DNA from: Paludibacter sp.
GTDB lineage: Bacteria; Bacteroidota; Bacteroidia; Bacteroidales; Paludibacteraceae
Assembly (NCBI GenBank): GCA_009787075.1
Contig: WRGS01000172.1
Span: 1 to 8,829 of the forward strand
Length of the DNA: 8,829 nt
Direction of reading: 5' to 3'
Of the stretch, positions 1 to 7,201 are shown in pieces; position 1 is the first letter of the stretch, and every line of letters starts with the position of its first letter. The translations under genes and the position numbers were made by a program. The notes under the pieces are model-generated. The model searched no databases, was not told where the DNA came from, and saw only the letters and a list, made by a program, of their open reading frames with translations.

Positions 1-83
1 ACAGGATAGGTCTGCGAATACATTGACGCGCCGAATAGCAGCGAAAATAATAATGTCAGTATGTAAGATTTGAAGCGGTGCAT
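1..83 (-). CDS. Exported protein, N-terminal fragment cut by the window edge
   Basis: The minus strand reads ATG at 83-81 and stays open to base 1, giving 27 full codons that begin MHRFKSYILTLLFSLLFGAS and end ...MYSQTYP. This is a classic Sec signal peptide: basic residues at 3 and 5, a hydrophobic core over residues 8-19, and a likely signal peptidase I site after Ser23, leaving Gln24 first. There is no lipobox. The start sits 15 bases after the stop of the upstream T9SS cargo gene, with no terminator between, so it is probably the next gene of the same operon. The mature protein lies outside the window, so its function cannot be read. An exported surface or periplasmic component of the same assembly is the reasonable guess. 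The start choice is well supported by the signal peptide. Confidence 0.8.
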   Translation of the reverse strand, partial: MHRFKSYILTLLFSLLFGASMYSQTYP

Positions 84-98
84 AATTTTCTTAATTTT

Positions 99-3000
99 TT
101 AATTTACAATAATTTTAAAGGTTGCCAACGCTTTGCTGCTAACAAAACGCAGGAAATAAATCCCTGACGGAATTCCGTTATTTGCAAAAAGAGTTTCCTC
201 GCCAATGCTGTTTGTAATTTCATTTTTTTGAACCACAACGCTCTTATCATTATACAAAGTTAATGAATAATCTGCAATTTCACTCAATTCTACTTTTACC
301 GTAAAGTTTCCGTTGTTTGGATTCGGAATAACAACAAACTGCTTTAAGAACGGCTCGGCATCTTTGTCCGTAAATGCTATTTCAGCATCATCGACAATAG
401 AAACGGTTTTGCTTACAATTTTTGCACAATCGCCTTTGTAGGCAATCAAACCTATTGTGTAACTGCCATTTGCATTAAATTGCAGTTGCAGTTTGTCGTT
501 TGTCTTGCTGATAACAATTACATTGTTAGGAACTATCCATTTGATGCTGTCAATTTCGGTATGCGTAATGTTTATTGCATTTATTACTTGATATTTAGGC
601 GCTTTTGTGGCAATTATGAAATCGGCATCAACTTCATTAACGCTTTCAATAACCAAAACCTGCGCAGTTGCTACGCATTGCTGCGCGGTTGTCGCTGTTA
701 CTGTATAAATTCCCGCCTGCCCAACTGTAAGCACAGAATCATTTGATACAGTATTGCCTTTGTCGTCTGTCCATTTATATGCAGCATTAGGAACGTAAAC
801 AGTTCCATTTATGCTTGCCTGCTCGCCTTTGCAGAAAACAACCTGATTTTCAAAATCTACAAACTGAATTTCGTTGGGCTGATTTAATGTAAAGACTTGC
901 GTAAAACTGCAAAGATGCGCGTCGGTTACAGTAACCGAATAATCTCCGGCTTTCAAACTGCTGCGGTTTTTGGTCGTTGCTCCATCATTCCAAAGATAAA
1001 CAAATGGCGCAACTCCGCCCAAAACTTCAACAGTGATGCTGCCGTCGGCTTTGTCGAAACACGAAGGATGCGTTATCTGATTTTCGCGTACAAACAGCGA
1101 ATTGGAATTGGCTACAACGATATTTTGCGCTGCCGTTTTGCAGCCATTGCCGTCTTCAACGTATGCAATCTCCGTTCTGTCGCCAATGCTGTCTATTATT
1201 GCAGTGGTTTTTCCCGATGGATACCAATAGTAAGTGTAAGGCGGTGTTCCACCCGCTACTACTGCCTCTATCTTGCCTGTGCTGTCGCCCGGACACAAAA
1301 TTTCTTTCAAAACATTGTATTGTACTGTCAGTAATTCGGGCTGTATTACCGTAAAGACATTGGAAGTTGCGGTATTATTATTTTTATCCACTACTGTAAC
1401 TTTATAATTTCCCGCAGGCAGCCCTGTAACGATTGAATCAGTTGATAAAATCGATCCAGAATTATTTGTATTAAACCATTTATATGTGTAAGGCAATCCT
1501 GAATTAAACTGTACGCCGCCTTTTGCGTGAGCAATCAACACGGCTGCGCTATCGCCAAAACACAGAATAGAATCGGTTTGTTCAACGCTGACAACCAATT
1601 TTTCAGGCTGGGCGACAATAACGGTAGTGTCAATCCAACATCCTGCAATATTGCCCGCCGAAGAATTATTGCCCAAAGCGGTGTTATAACTTCCATCGCG
1701 TACCAAAATTCTGTATGAACCGGCAGCAAGATTGTCAATTTCGGCAATATCGCCGCTTAATGTTTCATTACTGTAATCTGCGCCGTCTTTTTGCCACCAA
1801 ACCTTGTAATTGCCGTTGCCGCCTGCTATTGTTGCGGTAATTTTGCCGTTGCCTGTTTCAAAACCCGTCAGTGGAACAATAGAAATATTGACAAATTCAA
1901 CAGGCGATTGAGGTTGATGAATTGTTACAGTTTGATTTTTATCACTGAAATAACAATTATTTGTATCAACCAATGCAACAGTGTAAGTATCAGGCAATAA
2001 ATTTTTAAATTGATATGTATTGTTTTGCGTTAAATTCAAAAGCGAATCAATAGCAATGGTAATATCCGCCGCTTTATACAGATACGCTTTATATTTATCG
2101 ACTCCCCCTGTTGGAACAATGTTTATTTTACCGTCAGAACCGCCGTAGCAGTTTATATCAACAGGGGTAACCGAAGAAAATTCTACTATCGGGCGCTCAT
2201 ATACTTCTACCGTATCTCTGTGGCGTTCGGAAGAAGTAAAAGTATTAATACCTTTGTATGTTCCGTTTAATATAACAGGATAATATGTTCCCGGCTCAAA
2301 ACCTGCTTGGACAATCTCTTGACCTGCGCCAAGAACACGCACAGGCACTAATTCAAATTCTGTAGGATTGATTACTGTCGCCTGCAGTTTGCCACCGCCG
2401 CTTTCTTGAAACTGTAATGTTTCATTATCTCTTAGCGGACGGCTCACAACTATCCGTATCTTTGCATCGTTTGTGCCGTTGCAGGTTTCGGGCAAATAAT
2501 AGGAATTTTCAATATAAGGAGCGGTAAGCATAGGCGTTAATGTAATATAATCAGTTGGAATACTGTTATAATCAATGCGTACTGTTACTATTTCATTTGG
2601 ATGTTCAATCAGATAATTCATTTCGCTTTCGGTTAAAATATCAGAACCTTTAAAGCAAATAGTATCGCGATTGTTGATGGAATTGTCGAACGTTTTAGTT
2701 ACAATGCCATTTCCATTACTGTTGTAACTGTATTTCCAATTATATATGCTGTTTGGGAATCCTTTGGAGGCTTTAATTGTTATTGGAAAATCAAACATCA
2801 AATCGCCTGATAATCTTTGATTTTGCGTCATTTGGTCAGGTTCGTATTTGTTGAAATAATACAACTGAAATTTTTTAGGTCTTATAAATAATGAATAATA
2901 GATTGTCATTTTGTCGGTAGCAGTGGAAGTATTATTATAATAATAAGGTATTTTGTTTGACATTGTAACAGTGTAGTTACCACCGCCCCAAGTATAACCA

Positions 3001-3359
3001 GAACAAGGCCAAAATCCATCATGCCATCCCACCCTTGTTGACAAAGCAATATCGCCGCCGACAACTGCATCTATTTCACCATCTTGATGCAGTGTTACAT
3101 AATCATTAGTAGAGTGATTCCTGTTTTTATCAATGCCATCGCAATTCAATGTAGTGCCTTTTTTCATATTCACTCTTTCAAAAGCCTGACCGCTTGCTGA
3201 AAATGTATATTCGGCAATTTCCAAATCTTCACTTGTACGAATATAATCGGAATTAATAGTTATTGCATAAATTCCATTTGCAACAACGCTTTGCCCCCAA
3301 CTGTTGCTGCTTAAAGCAAGCAGGGCAATCACTGTTATTATATTTCTTACTGTTTTCAT
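99..3359 (-). CDS. T9SS cargo with SprB-like repeats and type-A-like C-terminal sorting domain
   Basis: Probable cell-surface or secreted protein of 1086 residues, exported by Sec and then by the type IX secretion system. Residues 1-22 form a signal peptide (cleavage before Gln23). Residues 25-390 are an unrecognised beta-rich, Asn/Tyr-rich region. About 391-828 hold five SprB-like repeats, best preserved in the last two: a Cys near the start, an acidic DG/DS turn, a GG-PY/PF-Y-W core, an AG-Y-V-T-V-D strand and a closing Cys. Residues 830-905 and 910-990 look like Ig/PKD-type domains. Residues 1007-1086 match a T9SS sorting domain: PNPNNGNF at 1012-1019, YSLTLYN at 1031-1037, SGIYFLRF at 1065-1072 and a terminal FKIIVN. 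SprB repeats are named after the gliding adhesin SprB, so adhesion is plausible but inferred. No catalytic domain is recognised. It sits fourth in the operon, 48 bases after the FN3 gene. Confidence 0.93.
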   Translation of the reverse strand: MKTVRNIITVIALLALSSNSWGQSVVANGIYAITINSDYIRTSEDLEIAEYTFSASGQAFERVNMKKGTTLNCDGIDKNRNHSTNDYVTLHQDGEIDAVVGGDIALSTRVGWHDGFWPCSGYTWGGGNYTVTMSNKIPYYYNNTSTATDKMTIYYSLFIRPKKFQLYYFNKYEPDQMTQNQRLSGDLMFDFPITIKASKGFPNSIYNWKYSYNSNGNGIVTKTFDNSINNRDTICFKGSDILTESEMNYLIEHPNEIVTVRIDYNSIPTDYITLTPMLTAPYIENSYYLPETCNGTNDAKIRIVVSRPLRDNETLQFQESGGGKLQATVINPTEFELVPVRVLGAGQEIVQAGFEPGTYYPVILNGTYKGINTFTSSERHRDTVEVYERPIVEFSSVTPVDINCYGGSDGKINIVPTGGVDKYKAYLYKAADITIAIDSLLNLTQNNTYQFKNLLPDTYTVALVDTNNCYFSDKNQTVTIHQPQSPVEFVNISIVPLTGFETGNGKITATIAGGNGNYKVWWQKDGADYSNETLSGDIAEIDNLAAGSYRILVRDGSYNTALGNNSSAGNIAGCWIDTTVIVAQPEKLVVSVEQTDSILCFGDSAAVLIAHAKGGVQFNSGLPYTYKWFNTNNSGSILSTDSIVTGLPAGNYKVTVVDKNNNTATSNVFTVIQPELLTVQYNVLKEILCPGDSTGKIEAVVAGGTPPYTYYWYPSGKTTAIIDSIGDRTEIAYVEDGNGCKTAAQNIVVANSNSLFVRENQITHPSCFDKADGSITVEVLGGVAPFVYLWNDGATTKNRSSLKAGDYSVTVTDAHLCSFTQVFTLNQPNEIQFVDFENQVVFCKGEQASINGTVYVPNAAYKWTDDKGNTVSNDSVLTVGQAGIYTVTATTAQQCVATAQVLVIESVNEVDADFIIATKAPKYQVINAINITHTEIDSIKWIVPNNVIVISKTNDKLQLQFNANGSYTIGLIAYKGDCAKIVSKTVSIVDDAEIAFTDKDAEPFLKQFVVIPNPNNGNFTVKVELSEIADYSLTLYNDKSVVVQKNEITNSIGEETLFANNGIPSGIYFLRFVSSKALATFKIIVN
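102..341 (-). other. T9SS C-terminal sorting domain (type-A-like), residues 1007-1086
   Basis: This is the protein-level export signal at the end of the 1086-residue cargo. It has the usual order of elements: a PNP-N-G motif followed by alternating hydrophobic residues, a central strand ending in an LYN turn, a glycine-containing SGIY strand, and a final lysine-containing hydrophobic strand. About 80 residues is the usual length. In characterised systems this domain directs passage through the outer-membrane translocon and is removed or exchanged for a surface anchor. The host must therefore encode a T9SS elsewhere, since no core component is in this window. Confidence 0.9.
876..2189 (-). repeat. 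Array of five diverged SprB-like protein repeats
   Basis: This coding array spans residues about 391-828 of the T9SS cargo. Approximate units are 391-484, 487-586, 588-674, 676-750 and 755-828. Units 4 and 5 (CPGDSTGKIEAVVAGGTPPY and CFDKADGSITVEVLGGVAPF) are closest to the SprB pattern. Unit 1 keeps CYGGSDGKI but has a degenerate middle. Unit 2 has lost the opening Cys (GFETGNGKI). Unit 3 has a long loop between GG and the aromatic core. The copies differ too much at DNA level to be recent tandem duplications, so this looks like an old, stable array rather than a phase-variable one. Confidence 0.8.
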
Positions 3360-3376
3360 AATTACTTAATTTTAAA

Positions 3377-3404
3377 TGATTTACAATTAATGATTTACAA
3401 TTTT
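3377..3404. repeat. Two tandem 14-bp copies of TGATTTACAATT(AA/TT) in the intergenic gap
   Basis: TGATTTACAATTAA at 3377-3390 is followed directly by TGATTTACAATTTT at 3391-3404, so 12 of 14 bases match exactly. The pair fills most of the 48-base gap between the FN3 gene and the T9SS cargo gene, which is the widest gap inside the operon. In the direction of transcription it reads AATTGTAAATCA twice, ending about 17 bases before the cargo start codon. It makes no GC-rich hairpin, so it is not a terminator. It could be a regulator-binding site, an internal promoter element or a small intergenic repeat family. The sequence alone does not decide. Confidence 0.6.
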
Positions 3405-3407
3405 TGG

Positions 3408-5471
3408 TTAAAAATTTATTTTTGCATTTGCGGTTATCGGTTTGCCTGATTCCAACTTGACAACAAGCATATATTCGTAAGCAACGCCGCTTCTAACTTC
3501 GCCGTCAGTCCATTCGCGTTCGGAAACATCAACAGTTTGCAGCCAAAGCGCCTGCGGCTCATCTCCCGCTTTTTTGTAAATACTGACAGAACGGACATTT
3601 GGTAAATTGTACTGGCAGGTCAGTTTTATTCCATTGCCTGCACGAGCAATTTTAAAACTTTCTATTTTGTTTGCATCGTTTTTTGTTTGCTGCTTTATTT
3701 TCGCTTTCAACTTTATGCGCGGCGACGGCAGCGATTGCAGTTTTGACGAATTTTCACAAACCAATTCATAATAATATTCCTTGCCTTCTTCAATCTGGCT
3801 GTCGCAGTATTTTCGCATATCCTGTGAATCTTCAACTGTTTTCAATACCTCTGCTTGGTCGTTATAACGATAGCGGCGGATTATCACTTTTATCCCTTTC
3901 TCATTTCCTGTTGCCCATTCAAACATATTGCCATCATCTGTTGCCTCAAAATTGGTAAATACAGGCTGGGTAGGCGGAATTAATTCAGGCTTTTTCAATA
4001 TTACAACATCGCATTTTTGCGACTGATTATAGCGTTTATCTATCGCTGCAACAGCATAATAAGCATTTGCATTGAGAGAATATACATTTACCGTATCTGT
4101 ATATTCGTTTATTAAAAGAGCAACGTCATTTAAAGGTATCAATTCCTCGCCCTCAATCTGTGCGCGGTAAATGCGGTAACCAAGCAAATCGGCATCGGTA
4201 TTTGCGTTCCATCTCAGGCGCACAATGCCCAAAGAATCAATCACCCCTTCCAAACCTGTGGGAACTGCGGGCGGAATGCTGTCTTCCATTTGTATCAAAT
4301 GCGGAAAGGAAACGGTTGGTTCGCCTGTTGGCGGAATCGCTTTTATAACGTAATATGCTGTTGGCAAAGGCTTATCATAAACAATGCTGCGTTTTGCAGG
4401 GGCAATATTTTGAACAACAGCAACAAAATCGCCTTTTTCGTTTTGGCTGGCGCACAGTTCAAAAGATGATATTTGACTGTCGCCGTTTGGGTCAAACTCC
4501 CAAAAAACTTCTACCCCGCCTTTGTCATCAGGCATTGCGTATGTTATATGCGGAACATATATCAAACGCGGCGTTCCTTTACCCTCAATCACCTGCGACG
4601 GCGGACTTGTCTGTCCAAAAGCATTTATACCGACAACGCGGTAATAATATGTTTTTCCGTTTTGAATGGAATCGGTGTAAAATATTCGGCTGCCGCCTGC
4701 AATATTGGTTATCGGCAAATCGGTAATTCGTTTGAAATTAACCTTATTTTCTGAACGTTCGACATAATACGCGCCGTAAAAATCATTTAACATTTCATAA
4801 TCCCAAGTGAGCAAAACATTTCCGTTGCCGAAAATCCCCGCCAAACCCACAGGTTCGGGCAACTGCTCGTAATCTTCCAAACCGACATAAACCATTGCCG
4901 TATCAACAACAGCAGCGGCAGAGGCTTTTACGGGGAAAAGACGGTAGAGATATTTCTCGCCCTGTTTTACATTGGCATCTTCAAAAGCCCAGCCTGCATA
5001 CAAAGCCGCTTCAAACGACAAATCGGCTGCATAAAGAGAAAAGCCAAAACGCTGTTCCTGCTCTTTGGAACGCGCAATAATCTGTCCTACGTTCGCCTGC
5101 CCGCTTGAGGTATCGAATTTATCGCCGAAAAGCGCTTGGGCGATAATTGCCGCATAATCATCTCTTTGCGCAATTTCAGTCCATTCCGCTTCGGGCTTCG
5201 CTTTAAGAGGCGAGGGAGTTAAAATAACTCTTTCGGGCGTTGCCAATGCCTGACCGTTGCGCAATAAAGTGTAGCGTTCGAGCATAAAACCGTATTTGTT
5301 GGTATAGTTCCACGCATTTGAGGTAGTAGCCGCCCAGCGCAACTGTATTTTGTTTTTCTGAACATTGCTGCGCAAAGCGACAGAAACTGTGTCCTGCGCC
5401 GAAATGCTCGCCGTTGCTGCAAAAAGCAATATTAAAAAACTGATTATCTTATGTTTATATATGTTTTTCAT
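3408..5471 (-). CDS. Secreted multi-domain fibronectin type III protein, first domain apparently interrupted
   Basis: A 687-residue exported protein with no visible enzymatic motif, probably a structural or binding scaffold. A signal peptide (residues 1-25, basic start, hydrophobic core 9-19, cleavage before Gln26) supports the ATG at 5471. FN3-like domains follow at about 205-297, 302-396, 399-497, 498-590 and 600-687, each with an early Trp or aromatic strand (LLTWDY, VFWEF, LRWNA, FEWAT) and a late tyrosine-rich strand (TYYYRV at 274-279, EYYYEL at 565-570). Residues 27-197 look like a sixth domain (LRW at 44-46, YLYR at 174-177) split by an insert of about 90 residues with helix-like, Ala-rich segments. 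There is no lipobox, T9SS sorting domain, LPXTG or membrane anchor, so it should be periplasmic or held at the surface by a partner. The gap to the upstream barrel gene is 15 bases, all A/T. Confidence 0.92.
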   Translation of the reverse strand: MKNIYKHKIISFLILLFAATASISAQDTVSVALRSNVQKNKIQLRWAATTSNAWNYTNKYGFMLERYTLLRNGQALATPERVILTPSPLKAKPEAEWTEIAQRDDYAAIIAQALFGDKFDTSSGQANVGQIIARSKEQEQRFGFSLYAADLSFEAALYAGWAFEDANVKQGEKYLYRLFPVKASAAAVVDTAMVYVGLEDYEQLPEPVGLAGIFGNGNVLLTWDYEMLNDFYGAYYVERSENKVNFKRITDLPITNIAGGSRIFYTDSIQNGKTYYYRVVGINAFGQTSPPSQVIEGKGTPRLIYVPHITYAMPDDKGGVEVFWEFDPNGDSQISSFELCASQNEKGDFVAVVQNIAPAKRSIVYDKPLPTAYYVIKAIPPTGEPTVSFPHLIQMEDSIPPAVPTGLEGVIDSLGIVRLRWNANTDADLLGYRIYRAQIEGEELIPLNDVALLINEYTDTVNVYSLNANAYYAVAAIDKRYNQSQKCDVVILKKPELIPPTQPVFTNFEATDDGNMFEWATGNEKGIKVIIRRYRYNDQAEVLKTVEDSQDMRKYCDSQIEEGKEYYYELVCENSSKLQSLPSPRIKLKAKIKQQTKNDANKIESFKIARAGNGIKLTCQYNLPNVRSVSIYKKAGDEPQALWLQTVDVSEREWTDGEVRSGVAYEYMLVVKLESGKPITANAKINF

Positions 5472-5486
5472 ATTATATTATTATTT

Positions 5487-7199
5487 TTAAAAACTGAATG
5501 AATAGTTAAATGTTCCTGTTGTGAGATTACTTGGGTTTTTATCTTTCAAATTGCGGTTTTGCCAGATAAAACCCGCTGAAAAATTATGTCTTTTCAACAA
5601 ACGGTAGGCAAGGTTGTATCGTAAATTAAAAACCTTTGCCTGTATGCCGACATCGGAATCGGTATTCACATTATAAGCGGTTGAAATTCCTGTGGTAAGA
5701 GTTTTTTTTAAAAACCCCGCTGTTACCGCTGCCGTGGGTCCGTAAGTAAAAGATTCTTTTTTACCCATATAATTGTAAGTGCCATTTACAGAAGCGTTTA
5801 TATTGATTGCCTGCGGAATTAACTGAACAGAATAACCCAACGCGCTATTGACAAAGCGGGTAACATTGCCGGGCAAAATAATCTGTCCCTGCCTGTTTGC
5901 CGCTTCCTGATAACTTGCCATAACATTAACAGAATGGCTCTCTGTTTCTGTTTTTATAAAATTGTACATCAAAGAAGCGTCAAGGTTTTGAGAAAGTTGT
6001 GCAAAACGCAAGGTATCCATATTATCGTAAGGGCTAAGTTCGTTGATATAATCAAACTGTGATTTCAAATTTCTGTGGCTTTGAAATGTGGAATACGAAA
6101 AAGTGGTTTGCAACTGTTCTGTCGGGTTATAGTTCAAATTCAGAGAGCCGACATAACGGGTTGATTTTTCTTCTTTGGTATTATCCAAATCATCGTGCTG
6201 CAAACCGAAACGCACTGCAATACTGGCTTTGTCCTGAAAAAACGGTCGGCTGTAATTTAGCGTAATATTTTCAAAGTCGTTATTGAAATAATACGCGCCC
6301 AAAGTGGCGTATTGCGGGTCAATGCGTTCATAGCCAACTCCAACAGTATTTTTAAGAAATTGATATGAAATATTTACATTTAATGCGTTGTAGATATTGG
6401 TAGAACTGTTGCCGCCAAAAAGATTTTGCCAAAAATCAGGTTTTTCGTCTTTCATTGCACGAACATCAGAAGTCATTGCGCTTATTGCATATTCGGCGCG
6501 TAAACTCAAATTCTTAACAGGATTGAGCACAGCGTTCCAACTCATTGACACGTTTTTTTGAGGCGCTCTGCCCAAACTGTCGAGTATAAATTCCAAGTCT
6601 CTGTTCTGATGGTCTTTTCCTGTAAAAAATGTCATTCCTGCCGAAAATGCAGAACCGTCGTACTGAAATTGTGCGCCGTAGCCAAAACGCGAATTATTGG
6701 GTAAAAGATATGGAATCTCGGCATTGGGTTTAACTTCTTTTAAGAGCCGTCCGCCCATCAAAGCGATTTTGAATTTTTTAGGGCTTAATTCCAAGCCGCC
6801 GCCTGTAAATTGGTGTCCGCTCAAAGTGTAAGGGGAAAATGTCATTGAAATATCGCCAATATGCGCGGTAATCCACTTATACGAAGGGTGCAAACTCAAA
6901 CGGTTGGGCAAAGACGGATAACTGTATTTAGCCCCTAAATTATTAAAATTCATTGTGAAAGGCATATTGATTATGCCAAAGAACGTAAAATTCAAATTGC
7001 CGTTGATAAAATATGTGAATGGCTGGCGATTGACGCTTGCTTCATTGCCGCCGTAAAGCATTGTACCCAACGACAGACCGCCGTTGATTCTGACAGGTTT
7101 TTTCAACGAACTGCCCAAGTCCCCAATATTTACGCTTTGCGAAAAAATATTAACGCAAAAAATTAAAAATACAAATAATATCGCTGTTAATTTTCTCAT
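5487..7199 (-). CDS. Probable outer-membrane beta-barrel protein of unknown family
   Basis: A 570-residue protein with a signal peptide (residues 1-20, cleavage before Gln21) and then almost continuous amphipathic beta strands: alternating polar and hydrophobic residues, many Tyr/Phe girdle residues, and Asn/Asp/Gly-rich turns. It ends in strands finishing TFNYSFSF, a C-terminal aromatic beta-signal typical of substrates of the BAM insertion machinery. There is no TonB box or plug, and it is shorter than TonB-dependent receptors. It is longer than the roughly 300-residue PorP/SprF barrels that accompany SprB-type adhesins, and I see no resemblance to them. A distinctive block lies at residues 101-155 (SLHPSYKWITAHIGDISM, then TLSGHQFTGGGLELSP). 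Its start codon is 2 bases after the lipoprotein stop, suggesting translational coupling. A pore, export channel or anchoring platform for neighbouring products is inferred. The barrel fold is fairly certain; the role is unknown. Confidence 0.88.
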   Translation of the reverse strand: MRKLTAILFVFLIFCVNIFSQSVNIGDLGSSLKKPVRINGGLSLGTMLYGGNEASVNRQPFTYFINGNLNFTFFGIINMPFTMNFNNLGAKYSYPSLPNRLSLHPSYKWITAHIGDISMTFSPYTLSGHQFTGGGLELSPKKFKIALMGGRLLKEVKPNAEIPYLLPNNSRFGYGAQFQYDGSAFSAGMTFFTGKDHQNRDLEFILDSLGRAPQKNVSMSWNAVLNPVKNLSLRAEYAISAMTSDVRAMKDEKPDFWQNLFGGNSSTNIYNALNVNISYQFLKNTVGVGYERIDPQYATLGAYYFNNDFENITLNYSRPFFQDKASIAVRFGLQHDDLDNTKEEKSTRYVGSLNLNYNPTEQLQTTFSYSTFQSHRNLKSQFDYINELSPYDNMDTLRFAQLSQNLDASLMYNFIKTETESHSVNVMASYQEAANRQGQIILPGNVTRFVNSALGYSVQLIPQAININASVNGTYNYMGKKESFTYGPTAAVTAGFLKKTLTTGISTAYNVNTDSDVGIQAKVFNLRYNLAYRLLKRHNFSAGFIWQNRNLKDKNPSNLTTGTFNYSFSF

Positions 7200-7201
7200 T
7201 T

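Noticed and set aside
480..1354. Open frames on the plus strand of 145, 88 and 63 codons
   Set aside because: They lie antisense to the T9SS cargo, have biased composition rich in Cys, Arg and Tyr, show no domain or signal peptide, and the minus-strand frame is fully explained by recognisable domains.
3671..5080. Plus-strand open frames of 61-123 codons opposite the FN3 gene
   Set aside because: They are shadows of the FN3 coding sequence, with no recognisable motif and no plausible spacing as genes. The frame at 3671 starts with a hydrophobic stretch, but this is complementary to coding sequence for FN3 strands.
7155..7157. Cys15 in the barrel signal peptide as a possible lipobox
   Set aside because: The preceding residues are LIF, and Phe before Cys does not fit a lipobox. 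The Gln21 site a few residues later fits ordinary signal peptidase I cleavage.
5487..7199. TonB-dependent receptor or PorP/SprF identity for the barrel
   Set aside because: No plug domain or TonB box is visible and the length is too short for the former. For the latter the length is nearly double, and I could not see the expected N-terminal pattern.
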